Of a DNA stretch of 64,000 bases, positions 53,738 to 63,836 are shown piece after piece. The notes beneath the pieces are model-generated. The model made no database searches. It worked only from the letters and a program-made list of their open reading frames with translations, and was not told the origin of the DNA. The position numbers were made by a program, and so were the translations under genes. The DNA lies in contig JADJMI010000028.1 of the NCBI GenBank assembly GCA_016709665.1, positions 124,001 through 188,000 on the forward strand, given 5' to 3'. Numbering within the stretch: the first letter of the stretch is position 1; each line of letters starts with the position of its first letter. Source of the DNA: Betaproteobacteria bacterium (lineage in GTDB: Bacteria; Pseudomonadota; Gammaproteobacteria; Burkholderiales; Usitatibacteraceae).

Positions 53738-55044
53738 AACCGATCCGCGTGGGCCTCGTCGGCCTGGGTACCGTGGGCGGCGGCACCGTCGAGGTGCTGC
53801 GCCGCAACCGGGAGGAGATCGCGCGCCGTGCCGGCCGCGACATCGTCGTGCGCATGGCCTCGGCGAGGGACCTCGCCAAGCCCCGCGCCGTGAACCTCGA
53901 GGGCATCGAGCTGGTGGCGGACCCGATGAAGGTGGTGACCCACCCCGAGGTCGACATCGTCGTCGAGCTGATCGGGGGCGAGACGCGCGCGTACGACCTG
54001 GTGCGCACGGCCATCGAGGGGGGCAAGCACGTCGTCACCGCCAACAAGGCGCTGCTCGCCAAGCACGGCAACGAGATCTTCCGCCTGGCGCACCAGAAGG
54101 GCGTCATGGTCGCCTTCGAGGCGGCGGTGGCGGGGGGTGTCCCCATCATCAAGGCGATCCGCGAGGGCCTCTCGGCGAACCGCATCGAATGGGTGGCCGG
54201 CATCATCAACGGCACCTGCAACTACATCCTCTCCGAGATGCGCGACAAGGGCCTTCCCTTCGACACGGTGCTCGCCGAGGCGCAGCGCCTGGGCTACGCG
54301 GAGGCCGACCCGTCCTTCGACATCGACGGCATCGACGCCTCGCACAAGCTCACGATCCTCTCGGCCATCGCCTTCGGCATCCCGATGCAGCACGACAAGG
54401 CCTACGTCGAGGGCATCGGCAAGCTGACGGCAGCCGACATCCGCTACGCCGAGGGGCTGGGCTACCGCATCAAGCTGCTGGGCATCTCGCGGCGAACGCC
54501 CGACGGGATCGAGCTGCGCGTGCACCCCACGCTCGTCCCGGCGCGCCGCCTCATCGCCAACGTCGAGGGCGTGATGAACGCCATCCTCGTGAAGGGCGAC
54601 GCGGTGGGGCCCACGCTCTACTACGGCCGCGGCGCCGGCGCGGAGGCCACCGCGAGCGCGGTGGTGGCGGATCTCGTCGACGTGACGCGCGTGGCGACGG
54701 CGGACCCGGAGCACCGCGTGCCGCACCTCGCCTTCCGGCCCGATCGCCTCTCGGACACGCCGATCCTGCCGATGGACGACGTCGAGACGGCCTACTACCT
54801 GCGCCTGCACGCCCTCGACCGCCCCGGCGTGCTGGCCGACGTGACGCGCATCTGCGCGGACCTCTCGATCTCCATCGACGCGATCTTCCAGAAGGAGGCG
54901 GCCGAGGGCGAGGACCAGGTGGACGTCGTGATCCTCACGCACGTCACGCAGGAGCGCCACATCAACGCCGCCATCCGGCGCATCGAGGCGCTCGCGACGA
55001 TTCCCGTGCCGGTGGTCCGCATCCGCCTCGAGGAGCTGCTCTAG
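53734..55044 (+). CDS. hom: Homoserine dehydrogenase
   Basis: It reduces aspartate semialdehyde to homoserine, the branch step to threonine and methionine. The 436-residue protein has the NAD(P) motif VGLVGLGTVGGGTVEVL, VTANKALLAKHG, the signature GIINGTCNYILSEMRDKGLPFDTVLAEAQRLGYAEADPSFDIDGIDASHKL, and a C-terminal ACT domain (YYLRLHALDRPGVLADVTRICADLSISIDAIFQKE) for threonine feedback. It is the monofunctional type without aspartokinase. Start ATG 53734 overlaps the GNAT stop. Confidence 0.96.
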   Translation: MKPIRVGLVGLGTVGGGTVEVLRRNREEIARRAGRDIVVRMASARDLAKPRAVNLEGIELVADPMKVVTHPEVDIVVELIGGETRAYDLVRTAIEGGKHVVTANKALLAKHGNEIFRLAHQKGVMVAFEAAVAGGVPIIKAIREGLSANRIEWVAGIINGTCNYILSEMRDKGLPFDTVLAEAQRLGYAEADPSFDIDGIDASHKLTILSAIAFGIPMQHDKAYVEGIGKLTAADIRYAEGLGYRIKLLGISRRTPDGIELRVHPTLVPARRLIANVEGVMNAILVKGDAVGPTLYYGRGAGAEATASAVVADLVDVTRVATADPEHRVPHLAFRPDRLSDTPILPMDDVETAYYLRLHALDRPGVLADVTRICADLSISIDAIFQKEAAEGEDQVDVVILTHVTQERHINAAIRRIEALATIPVPVVRIRLEELL

Positions 55045-55077
55045 TCCCGGGCCGCGGCGCCCGCGACCGAGCCCGCC

Positions 55078-55938
55078 GTGGCCGCCGAATTCCTCCTGCT
55101 CGCGCACAGCCATGGCGTCGCCTTCCTGGACGCCGTCACCGATTGGCGCGCGCGGGTGCCCTTGGCCGGCACGCCCGACCCCCGGTTCGGCAGCACCTTC
55201 CAGGGCTGGTTCGGCGGCACGCTGCCCGCGCGGCCCCTGGAACTCGCCTTGCGGCTTCCCGGCGCGTCCGAAAGGGCCATCGTCGCTTGGGTAATGCCGC
55301 CCGGAGGTCCCGTGGGCCACCTGGTCGAGATGGTGCCCGGCCCCGGCGGCGCACCCCAGCCGAAGGTGAACCCGGCGTACGTCGAGGTCCTGCGCGAATG
55401 GCGCGGCCGCGGCCCCGTCGTCTCGATGATCCGCGGCAACGAGCACGCCCTCACGATGCTGGGCCGCTTCCCGCCCTACGACTTCGTCGATCCGGAAGTG
55501 CCCGGCGTCGCCGCCGGCGTGCCGGTAATCGACGAGGGCCTCCTGGAGCGGTACGTGACGCCGTGGACCGACATGGTTTTCCATCCGCTGGAACTCGCCC
55601 GCCGCGACACCGGGAATCGCGCGCTGCACGTGCCGCCGCCGCCGCCGCGCGAGAAAGCCGAAGGCGCGCGTCACCTGGAGGAGATGGGCGAGCTGGTGCG
55701 GCAGTTCGGCTTCGTCCCGGAGCGACTGCGCCTCAAGTGGTACCGGCGTTACTGCCGCCAGCTGCGCGCTCGCCTGGAGTGCATCGGCTGCGACGTGCTC
55801 GAGGCCCCACCGCAGGCGCTCACGCCCGAGGGACTGTTGCGGGAGGAATTTGCCGAGGGCCTCACGCATGGCAACCGTCGCTACGGCGAGCTCGTGGCGG
55901 CGCAGGTCGATGCCTGGATCGCGGGGCCTGCGGCATGA
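55078..55938 (+). CDS. Hypothetical protein paired with a GSCFA protein
   Basis: The 286-residue protein starts at GTG 55078 and begins AAEFLLLAHSHGVAFLDAVTDW. Later it has VVSMIRGNEHALTMLGRFPPYDF, an RLKWYRRYCRQLRARLECIGCDVLEAPP segment, and near the end EFAEGLTHGNRRYGELV. The early HSHG and late HGN..YG recall GDSL/SGNH-like hydrolases of polysaccharide loci, but no clear GDS is present. I cannot assign a function. No signal peptide. Its stop overlaps the GSCFA gene start (ATGA), so they form a pair inserted between hom and thrC. Confidence 0.68.
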   Translation: MAAEFLLLAHSHGVAFLDAVTDWRARVPLAGTPDPRFGSTFQGWFGGTLPARPLELALRLPGASERAIVAWVMPPGGPVGHLVEMVPGPGGAPQPKVNPAYVEVLREWRGRGPVVSMIRGNEHALTMLGRFPPYDFVDPEVPGVAAGVPVIDEGLLERYVTPWTDMVFHPLELARRDTGNRALHVPPPPPREKAEGARHLEEMGELVRQFGFVPERLRLKWYRRYCRQLRARLECIGCDVLEAPPQALTPEGLLREEFAEGLTHGNRRYGELVAAQVDAWIAGPAA

Positions 55939-57002
55939 CCACGCCCTACGACGGCCAGCCCGCGCACCGGTTCTGGAAGGCTTCGAGCCGCGGCGCCGAC
56001 GCGACGGCGGCCGGGTTCGACGCGGGCCGCAAGTTCGCCTTCGCGAAGGCGGACCTTTTCGCGCCCGCCGGCTCCTGCTTCGCGCAGCATTTCGCGCGGG
56101 AACTGGCCGCGCGCGGCGGACGCGTCCTCGCCACGGAGTCGCGCCACCCGCTCGAACCCGCGGATGCGGCCCTGGGCTACGGGGTCTTCCCGGCGCGCTT
56201 CGGCAACATCTACACCGCGCGGCACCTGCGCGAACTTCTCGAGCAGGCCTTCGGCGAGCGCGACCCGGTTCGCGATTTCGTCCTCCGCGAGGACGGCCGC
56301 TGGGTGGACCAGCTGCGTCCGCGCGCGGTGCCGGCCGGGTTCGCGAGCCGGGCGCACGCGATCGCGGACCGGGATCACCACCTCACGGCCGTGCGTCGCA
56401 TGGTCGAGTCGATGGGCGTTCTGGTCTTCACCCTCGGCCTCACGGAGACCTGGGAGAACGCGCCGGGCGGCTACGCCTACCCGATCGTGCCGGGCGCCGT
56501 GGCCGGCGCCTTCGATCCGGCGATCCATCGATTCGCCAATGCCCGCGTCGCCGACGTCGTGGCCGACCTCGAGCGCGTCGTCGCGCTCGTCGCGGCCCGC
56601 AACGCCGGGGCCCGGGTCCTGCTCACCGTCTCGCCCGTCGGCCTGGCGGCCACGGCCGAGGCGCGCAGCGTGATGGTGTCGACCGCGGCCTCCAAGGGCA
56701 TCCTGCGCGCGGCCGCGGACGAACTGGTGCGCAGCCACGCGCACGTCGACTATTTCCCGTCCTTCGAGATCATCACCGGCGCGTGGGCGCGCGGCCGGTT
56801 CTGGGCCGAGGACCTGCGGGAGGTCTCCGCCGAGGGCGTGGATGCGGTGATGGCCGCCTTCATGGCCTCGCGCCTGCCCGAACTGGCCGGCTCGTCGCCA
56901 TCACCCGCCGCGCCCTCGGCATCGCCGGGCACCGACCCGTCGGACGCCTTCGCCGCCGCCCTCGACGCGGCGTGCGACGAACGCTTCCTCGACCGCAGTT
57001 GA
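55935..57002 (+). CDS. GSCFA-domain protein
   Basis: The 355-residue protein carries the GSCFA family motif APAGSCFAQHFARELAARGG (Gly 46 to Ala 50), followed by VFPARFGNIYTARHLRELLEQAFGE, VLVFTLGLTETWEN, and VDYFPSFEIITGAWARGRFWAEDLREVSAEGVD. These are the conserved blocks of GSCFA proteins, an SGNH-hydrolase-related family often linked to capsule or O-antigen genes. The Ser in GSCFA would be the nucleophile. The substrate is unknown. It is 19 nt before thrC, so the pair is transcribed within the threonine group without evident metabolic reason. Confidence 0.84.
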   Translation: MTTPYDGQPAHRFWKASSRGADATAAGFDAGRKFAFAKADLFAPAGSCFAQHFARELAARGGRVLATESRHPLEPADAALGYGVFPARFGNIYTARHLRELLEQAFGERDPVRDFVLREDGRWVDQLRPRAVPAGFASRAHAIADRDHHLTAVRRMVESMGVLVFTLGLTETWENAPGGYAYPIVPGAVAGAFDPAIHRFANARVADVVADLERVVALVAARNAGARVLLTVSPVGLAATAEARSVMVSTAASKGILRAAADELVRSHAHVDYFPSFEIITGAWARGRFWAEDLREVSAEGVDAVMAAFMASRLPELAGSSPSPAAPSASPGTDPSDAFAAALDAACDERFLDRS

Positions 57003-57021
57003 ATCCCGCGACAAGGACCCC

Positions 57022-58431
57022 ATGAAATACGTGAGCACGCGCGGCCGGGCCGCCAACCAGAGCTTCACCGACATCCTGCTCGAAGGCCTCGCGGCCGACG
57101 GGGGCCTCGCCGTGCCGGAGCAGTGGCCGCGGGTCACGCGCCCCAAGCTCGACGCGATGCGCGACCTGCCGTACCCGCGCCTCGCCTTCGAGGTGCTGCG
57201 CTTCTTCGCGGACGACTTTCCCGGGGGCGAACTCAAGGCCCTCGTCGAACGCACCTACACGGCGGAGGTCTTCGGCTCGCCGGAGATCACCCCGCTGCGG
57301 ACGCTCGAGCCCAACTTCCACCTGCTCGGCTGTTCCAACGGACCCACGCTCGCGTTCAAGGACATCGCGATGCAGATGCTGGGCAACCTCTTCGAGCACG
57401 TGCTGGAGAAGCAGGGGCGCGAAATCAACATCCTGGGCGCGACGAGCGGCGACACCGGCTCCTCGGCCGAGCATGCGTTGAAGGGCAAGCGCCGCGTGAA
57501 GGTCTTCATGCTTTCGCCGCACGGGCGCATGAGCCCCTTCCAGCGGGCGCAGATGTACGGCCTCGACGAGCCCAACATCTTCAACCTCGCCGTGAAGGGC
57601 GTCTTCGACGACTGCCAGGACCTGGTGAAGGCCGTGAACGCCGACGCCGCGTTCAAGGAGCGCCACCGCCTGGGCGCGGTGAACTCCATCAACTGGGCGC
57701 GAGTGGTGGCGCAGGTCGTCTACTACTTCAAGGGCTACTTCGCGGCGACGCGCTCGAACGACGAGCAGGCGAGCTTCGCCGTGCCCTCGGGCAACTTCGG
57801 CAACATCTTCGCCGGGCACGTGGCGAAGCGCATGGGCCTGCCCATCAAGCGGCTCGTGCTCGCCACCAACGAGAACGACGTGCTCGACGAGTTCTTCCGC
57901 ACCGGCCGCTACCGGCCCCGCAAGACCGCCGAGACCCACGCCACCTCGAGCCCCTCCATGGACATCTCGAAGGCCTCCAACTTCGAGCGCTTCATCTGGG
58001 ACATGGTCGACCAGGACGGCGAGAAGGTCGCCTGGCTCTGGAAGCAGGTGGACGAGAAGGGCGGCTTCGACCTGTCCACGGACAAGGCCTGGGAGCGTAT
58101 CGAGGAGGATTCCGGCTTCGCCTCCGGGCGGAGCCTGCACGAGGACCGCATCGCCACCATCCGCCAGGTGAAGAAGGACTACGGCGTGGTGATCGACCCG
58201 CATACCGCCGACGGCGTGAAGATCGGCAACCGCATCCGGGAGCGCGGCACGCCCATGATCTGCATCGAGACGGCGCTGCCGGCCAAGTTCGAGGCGACGA
58301 TCGTCGAGGCCCTGGGCGAACGCCCGCCGCGGCCCGCCGGGATCGAGGGCATCGAGGACAGGCCGCAGAAGTGCGAGGTCATCGGCACCGACGTGCCCGC
58401 CCTCAAGGACTTCATCGCGAAGCACGCATAG
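57022..58431 (+). CDS. thrC: Threonine synthase
   Basis: ThrC converts O-phosphohomoserine to threonine using PLP. The 469-residue protein is the long (class 2) form with MKYVSTRGRAANQSFTDILLEGLAADGGLAVPE, the PLP lysine Lys 113 in GPTLAFKDIAMQMLGNLFEHVL, and ILGATSGDTGSSAEHALKGK, then VPSGNFGNIFAGHVAKRMGLPI. With hom it completes the last steps to threonine; homoserine kinase (thrB) is not in the window. A weak site precedes ATG 57022. Downstream lies the long inverted repeat rather than a clear terminator. Confidence 0.96.
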   Translation: MKYVSTRGRAANQSFTDILLEGLAADGGLAVPEQWPRVTRPKLDAMRDLPYPRLAFEVLRFFADDFPGGELKALVERTYTAEVFGSPEITPLRTLEPNFHLLGCSNGPTLAFKDIAMQMLGNLFEHVLEKQGREINILGATSGDTGSSAEHALKGKRRVKVFMLSPHGRMSPFQRAQMYGLDEPNIFNLAVKGVFDDCQDLVKAVNADAAFKERHRLGAVNSINWARVVAQVVYYFKGYFAATRSNDEQASFAVPSGNFGNIFAGHVAKRMGLPIKRLVLATNENDVLDEFFRTGRYRPRKTAETHATSSPSMDISKASNFERFIWDMVDQDGEKVAWLWKQVDEKGGFDLSTDKAWERIEEDSGFASGRSLHEDRIATIRQVKKDYGVVIDPHTADGVKIGNRIRERGTPMICIETALPAKFEATIVEALGERPPRPAGIEGIEDRPQKCEVIGTDVPALKDFIAKHA

Positions 58432-58448
58432 CGAAGGACGCGCTGCGC

Positions 58449-59064
58449 CGAGCCCCGATCCGGGCGGGGCGAGTGCGTCTTGTCCGGCGGCAGCAGGACT
58501 GTCGGACGCTTTCCTTTGGCAATGGGACCGAGGGTAGGGACGCGTCTTTCCGGATCCCGGCCGAGTGAACTTGCGACGAGGGATGATCGCTTCGTTCGGT
58601 GTCGACATAGGGCAGGGTGTGCCCGCCGGGCCACCGTGAGTCGGCGGCAATCCGAAAAGTGCGTCCACCCCCCCCCGGTCCGTCCGCGGCTTCGGAAGCG
58701 ACGCCGCTTCGGTGCCACTGGTCACCCTGTCAACGCGCCTGCTGCGAAGGCCGGACCTGCTGGCAGCAGGCGCGGAAACGGCGACCAAGCACGCGACGAA
58801 GCGGCGCCGTTTCCGAAGCCCCGACGGACCGGGGTATGGGGTGCGTTCTTTTCGGATCCAGGCCGACTCACGGTGGCGCAAGGGCACCGCCTTCGCCCAT
58901 GTCGACGCCGATCGAAGCGATCATCCCTCCTGGCAAGTTCACTCGGCCGGGAGTCGGAAAAACGCGTCCCACTCCTCGGGGGTCGCGGTCCCTTGCAAAG
59001 GGAAAGCATCCGACAGTCCCGCTGTCGCCGGACAAGGACGCACTCGCCCCTTTGCCGGGGCTCG
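58449..59064. repeat. Long imperfect inverted repeat, non-coding
   Basis: Two arms of about 265 bases (58449-58711 and 58797-59064) are diverged reverse complements: blocks such as GCCGAGTGAACTTGC, GGATGATCGCTTCG, CCACCGTGAGTCGGC, CCGGTCCGTC and GCGAGTGCGTC occur in both, in matching order. By eye identity is roughly 80-85%. The 85-base centre has its own 11-bp stem, CGCGCCTGCTG (58734-58744) with CAGCAGGCGCG (58764-58774). All open frames across it are unlike any protein and have broken codon bias. The 828-nt gap between thrC and the DUF1800 gene is otherwise empty, except for short GACATCGGGGCT-like direct repeats near 59070-59100. Confidence 0.85.
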
Positions 59065-59259
59065 TTGGCATCGGGGCTTGCGGACATCGGGGCTCGGGCT
59101 CTGTGGGGCCACGCTGACGGCGCCGGGCAGGCTTGTCGCCCCGCGGAGACGGAATTGTCCGCCCGTAGCGTTCGTTCCCTCGGGCCCGCAGTCGGGCGCC
59201 GCTGCGGTACGCTTCTTGCAAGCGCCCTGCGCCAACCCGATTCCGTCCCAGGGAAACCC

Positions 59260-61796
59260 ATGCCCGAATCCTCCCGCACCCCCCGTGCGCTCCTCGCCCG
59301 GTTCCTCTCGGCGCTCGTGTTCGCCGCGCTGCCCGTCCTTCCGGCGCTCGCGGCCTCGAATCTCGTCAACATCTCGACGCGCATGCAGGTGCTCACCGGA
59401 AACGACGTGCTGATCGGGGGCTTCATCGTCGGCGGCACCGCGCCCAAGACGGTGGTCGTGCGGGCGCGCGGCCCCTCGCTCGCCGCCGCGGGCATCGCGA
59501 ACCCGCTCGCCAATCCCCGCCTCGAACTCTTCACGGGCCAGTCCCTGATCACGGGCAACGACGACTGGCAGCAGTCGACCTCGGCGGCGGCGATCCAGTC
59601 CGCGGGCCTCGCGCCGGCGAGCCCGCTCGAATCGGCCATCCTGTACACGCTCGGGCCCGGCGCCTATACCGCGGTCGTGTCGGGCGTGGCCGGCGCGACG
59701 GGCGTCGGCATCGTCGAGGTCTTCGAGGTCGACCGGCCCGACGTGCCGCTCACGAACATCTCCACCCGCGGGCAGGTGCGCACCGGCAACGACGTGATGA
59801 TCGGCGGCTTCATCATTTCCGGGGACCTTCCGCAGACGGTGATCGTGCGCGCCCGGGGCCCCTCCTGGCCGCCTTCGGCATCACCAACCCGCTCGCCAAC
59901 CCGGTCCTGCAACTCATGTCCGGCGCGAGCGTGATCGCGGCGAACGACGACTGGGGCGCCTCGCCCGCGGCCCTCGAGATCCAGGACAGCGGCTTCGCGC
60001 CCGGGCACCCGGCGGAATCCGCGATGGTGGTGACCCTGAATCCGGGGGCCTACACGGCCATCGTGACCGGCGCGGCCGGCGGAACGGGGGTGGGCATCGT
60101 CGAGGTGTTCGGACTCGGTCCGCGCAACGAGGCCGCGCGCCTGCTCCAGCAGGCGACCTGGGGCGCGTCCCTGGGCGAGATCACGCGCGCCGCGGCGATC
60201 GGGGCCCGGGCGTGGATCGACGAGCAGATCGCGAAGCCGGCCTCGAACTACACCGCGCAGGCGTCGCTCAACATCGCGAACAACAAGGCCGGCGCCAACG
60301 GCTGCACGGACACGACGAACGGCTGCCCGTGGCAGGTGACGACGCCGACCATCTACAAGTTCGCCTTCGAGGGCCAGGACCAGTTGCGCCAGCGCGTGGC
60401 CAACGCGCTCTCGCAGATCATGGTGGTCTCCCTCAACAACAACCGGCTCGGCGATTCGGGCACGGGCGTCCCGAACTACCTCGACATGCTCGGGCGTCAC
60501 GCGTTCGGCAACTTCCGCGACCTGCTCCGGGACGTGACGCTGCACCCGGCGATGGGCGTGTATCTCGACATGCTGGGAAGCAGCCACGAGGTGCCGAACG
60601 AGAACTACGCCCGCGAGCTCCTGCAGCTCTTCTCGATCGGCACGGTCATGCTGAACGCGGACGGCACCAAGCCGCGCGACGCGCAGGGAAACACGATCCC
60701 CACGTACGACGAGGAGACGGTGCAGGGATTCGCCAAGGCCTTCACGGGCTGGCACTTCGCCGACCAGAACATGACGCAGTCGTGGAAGTTCTACTGGCCC
60801 GACGAGCGCTGGAGCGTCCCGATGAAGCCCTGGACCGCGCGCCGCTGCCCGCAGGACGGGCGATGGCCCGCCGGGAGCACCACGACCTCCTGCAGCCTGA
60901 ACGACCCGAACCGGTCCTTCCCGCCCCCCCACGACACGGGAACGAAACGCCTGCTGCAGTACGCGGGCGCGCCGTTCGCCAACCTGCCGGCCGGGCAGAC
61001 GCCCGAGCAGGACCTCGAGAACGCGATCGACAACATCTTCCGCCATCCGAACGTCGGGCCCTTCATCGGCAAGCAGCTCATCCAGCGCCTGGTGACGAGC
61101 AACCCCTCGCCGGGCTACGTGCAGCGCGTTTCCGCGGCCTTCGCGAACAACGGCGTCGGCATCCGCGGGGACATGACGGCCGTGGTGCGCGCGATCCTGC
61201 TCGACACGGAGGCCCGCAGCCTCGCCGTGGCCGGCGGCAACACCTTCGGCAAGCTGCGCGAGCCGGTGGCGAAGTTCCTGCACCTGCACCGGGCCTTCAG
61301 CGCCCGGGCGAGCGGCGGCTACTACGACATCTGGGACCTGTCCGACCCCGATGCGCTCGGCCAGGCGCCGATGCGTGCGCCCTCGGTGTTCAATTTCTAC
61401 GACCGCGATTTCGCGCCGGCAGGTCCCCTCGGCCAGGCCGGGCTGGTGGGGCCGGAATTCGACATCACGACCGCCTCGACCGTCGCCGGGTTCTCGGACT
61501 TCAGCAAGTGGGGCATCTATCCGGGCTTCAACTCGGGTTCGAGCGATCAGTCGCGCTGGATACGCCCGACCTACGACCGCTATCTCGCGGGTGCGATGGC
61601 CGACACGCCCGCCGCGCTCGTCGACGAACTGGACCTGCTGCTCACCGCCGGCAACCTCAAGGCGAAATTCAAGGCCGACCTCGTGGCGACGCTCAACGGC
61701 GTCACGCGCACGGTCGTCGCCGACCAGCGCAACGACCGCCTGCGCATCGCGATCTGGCAGATCGTCCACTCGGCCGAATACGCCGTGCAGCGCTAG
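59260..61796 (+). CDS. Secreted DUF1800 protein with two N-terminal repeat domains, frameshifted
   Basis: It starts at ATG 59260 with a signal peptide (about 1-33, ALAAS). Two copies of a 125-residue beta domain follow: NISTR..V.TGNDV.IGGFI..G..P.TVVVRARGPSLA...I.NPLANP.L.L, NDDW, and PGAYTA.V.G..G.TGVGIVEVF. The DUF1800 domain then begins EAARLLQQATWGASLGEI and includes LGRHAFGNFRDLLRDVTLHPAMGVYLDM, ENYARELLQLFSIG and IGKQLIQRLVTS. At about 59858-59866 the frame breaks in the second repeat (GPS to LAAFGIT); adding one C gives a continuous 845-residue protein. Function unknown; usually paired with DUF1501, as here. Confidence 0.85.
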
Positions 61797-61809
61797 GAGA
61801 ACCGACGCC

Positions 61810-63264
61810 ATGAACCGACGCCATTTCCTCTCCGCGCTGGCCGCCTTCGGCGCCTCGCCGCTCGCGCCCTCGTTCCTCACGCCGGCCATGGCCGCCGACA
61901 CCACGGGCTACAAGGCGCTCGTGTGCCTGTTCCTCTTCGGCGGCAACGACAGCCACAACATGGTCGTCCCCCTCACCACGGCCGAGTACAACACGTACGC
62001 CGCCGCGCGCGGCGGCCCGGCCGAGGCGAACGGCCTCGCGCTCCCGCAGGGCTCGCTCCTGCCCATCCCGGGCGGCCTGTACGGCCTGCATCCGGCGATG
62101 CCGAACCTCGCGGCGCTCTGCACCCAGGGCAAGCTGGCGATCGTGGCCAACACGGGCCCGCTGCTCGCCCCGACCACGCTCGCGCAGTACCGGGCGCGCT
62201 CGGTGCCGCTGCCGCCGCAGCTGTTCTCGCATTCGGACATGCAGTCGCACTGGCAGACGATGCGCCCGGACGCTCCGGCCGACAGCGGCTGGGGCGGGCG
62301 CCTGTCCGACACGTTCGGGACCGCGGCCACGGGCCTGCTGCCGGTGTCGGTGACGCTGGGCGGCGGCGGCATCTTCATGAAGGGGGACACGTCGTCGGCC
62401 TTCCAGGTGGGGCGCATGCGCTACGCCAACGGCGGCATCGACAACCGCAACCGCATCGCGCGCGTGCCCCGCGCCGACGTGGACTGGAACTGGACCGGCG
62501 GCAACCCGCAGGCCCTCTTCGTGGGCAACACGCGCCTGGTGCGCGCCAACCGGGTCGAGGAGCAGTGGGCCAGCGTGATGGAAGGCGCCCTCGACATCGG
62601 CCAGTTCGTGAACGACGGGATGTACAACGCCACCACCGTCAACGGCAACACGACCTATTCGCTCAAGGTTCCCGTGCCCGGCACCTGGCCCACGTCGGGC
62701 AACGGCCTGGCGGCCCAGATGCACGCCGTGGCGGCGATGATCGCGGCGCGCCAGGCGCTGGGCGTCACGCGGCAGGTCTTCTTCGTTTCCGTCGGCGGCT
62801 TCGACAATCACGGCGACCAGTTCGGGCGCGACGCGACGACGGGCAACAAGACGCTGCTCGCGGGCAGGCACTTCGACCTGCTGCGCCAGGTGGACGTGGC
62901 GCTCTCGGCCTTCCATCAGGCGACCGTGGCGCTGGGGGTGGCCAACAACGTCACCACGATGACCATGAGCGACTTCGGGCGCACGCTCAAGTCGAACGGC
63001 CAGGGCAGCGACCACGGCTGGGGCGGGCACCAGTTCGTGCTGGGCGGGGGCGTCAACGGCGGGCGCATCGTGGGGGGCTTCCCCACCGTGGCGCTGGGCA
63101 CGGCGTCCGACGTGGGCGAGGGGCGGCTGCTGCCCAACATCGCGAGCGACACCTACGCGGCGACCTTCGCCAAGTGGCTGGGCGCGACCGAAGGCGAACT
63201 CGACGCGGTCTTTCCCAACCTGTCCCGGTTTCCGGCGCGCACCCTCACCGACCTGATGCTCTGA
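61810..63264 (+). CDS. Tat-exported DUF1501 protein
   Basis: The 484-residue protein begins MNRRHFLSALAAFG, a twin-arginine signal (cut near PAMA), then KALVCLFLFGGNDSHNMVVPL, a conserved DUF1501 start (LFGGNDxxN). Later blocks are LFSHSDMQSHWQT, GWGGRLSD, RQVFFVSVGGFDNHGDQ, VTTMTMSDFGRTLKSNGQGSDHGWGGHQFVLGG. The His and Asp pattern is that of the alkaline-phosphatase/sulfatase-like fold proposed for the family. The Tat route suggests a metal or cofactor loaded inside the cell. It is 13 nt after the DUF1800 gene, a pairing seen in many bacteria. Activity unknown. Confidence 0.9.
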   Translation: MNRRHFLSALAAFGASPLAPSFLTPAMAADTTGYKALVCLFLFGGNDSHNMVVPLTTAEYNTYAAARGGPAEANGLALPQGSLLPIPGGLYGLHPAMPNLAALCTQGKLAIVANTGPLLAPTTLAQYRARSVPLPPQLFSHSDMQSHWQTMRPDAPADSGWGGRLSDTFGTAATGLLPVSVTLGGGGIFMKGDTSSAFQVGRMRYANGGIDNRNRIARVPRADVDWNWTGGNPQALFVGNTRLVRANRVEEQWASVMEGALDIGQFVNDGMYNATTVNGNTTYSLKVPVPGTWPTSGNGLAAQMHAVAAMIAARQALGVTRQVFFVSVGGFDNHGDQFGRDATTGNKTLLAGRHFDLLRQVDVALSAFHQATVALGVANNVTTMTMSDFGRTLKSNGQGSDHGWGGHQFVLGGGVNGGRIVGGFPTVALGTASDVGEGRLLPNIASDTYAATFAKWLGATEGELDAVFPNLSRFPARTLTDLML

Positions 63265-63316
63265 GGGCGCGCCGGGCGCGATGCCCGGTTCCGGCGTGCT
63301 GGCGCACAATGGGGGC

Positions 63317-63835
63317 ATGCGCTGGTTCGCCATCCGATTCGCGCTCGTCCTCGTCGCGCTCTTCGCCTTCGAGCTCACGCCGCCCGGCCAGGCGCTGGTG
63401 AAGCCGTGGACGGCGTTCGTCGCCTCCGCGAGCGCCGGGCTCGTGCAGGCCTTCGACGGCGACGCGGCGGCGCGGGGCATCGTGCTCTACAGCCAGAAGA
63501 GCGGCTTCGCCGTGGCGATCCAGGCGGGCTGCAACGGCATCGAGGCGATGCTCGTGCTGGTGGCGGGAATGCTCGCGTACCCCGCCTCCTGGCGCCAGCG
63601 TGCCGCCGGCATCGCGATCGGGGCGATGGCCATCCAGGCGCTCAACCTCGCCCGCGTGGTGAGCCTCTTCTACCTCGGGCAGTGGAACCGGGAATGGTTC
63701 GAGTGGGCGCACCTGTACGCCTGGCAGGCGCTCATCATGCTCGATGCCGTGATCGTCTGGCTGCTGTGGATCCGGCACGTCGATACGCGTGGCGCGGCGG
63801 CCGGCGGGCCGCCCCCCGCGGGTGCGACGGCCTGA
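63317..63835 (+). CDS. xrtH: Exosortase H
   Basis: Exosortases are membrane transpeptidase-like enzymes that process proteins with PEP-CTERM-like tails. XrtH serves IPTL-CTERM proteins. The 172-residue protein has about five membrane segments and the catalytic triad residues: Cys 72 in QAGCNGIEAMLVLVAGM, Arg 113 in NLARVVSLFYLG, and His 132 in WAHLYAWQALIML. The short length is typical of the H type. I choose ATG 63317; an ATG 12 codons upstream is possible. None of the proteins in this window ends in an IPTL-CTERM tail, so the substrates lie elsewhere. Confidence 0.88.
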   Translation: MRWFAIRFALVLVALFAFELTPPGQALVKPWTAFVASASAGLVQAFDGDAAARGIVLYSQKSGFAVAIQAGCNGIEAMLVLVAGMLAYPASWRQRAAGIAIGAMAIQALNLARVVSLFYLGQWNREWFEWAHLYAWQALIMLDAVIVWLLWIRHVDTRGAAAGGPPPAGATA

Positions 63836-63836
63836 C

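Noticed and set aside
58480..59259. Open frame joined upstream to the DUF1800 gene
   Set aside because: It lies in the non-coding inverted repeat, has no similarity to proteins, and a proper signal peptide begins at 59260.
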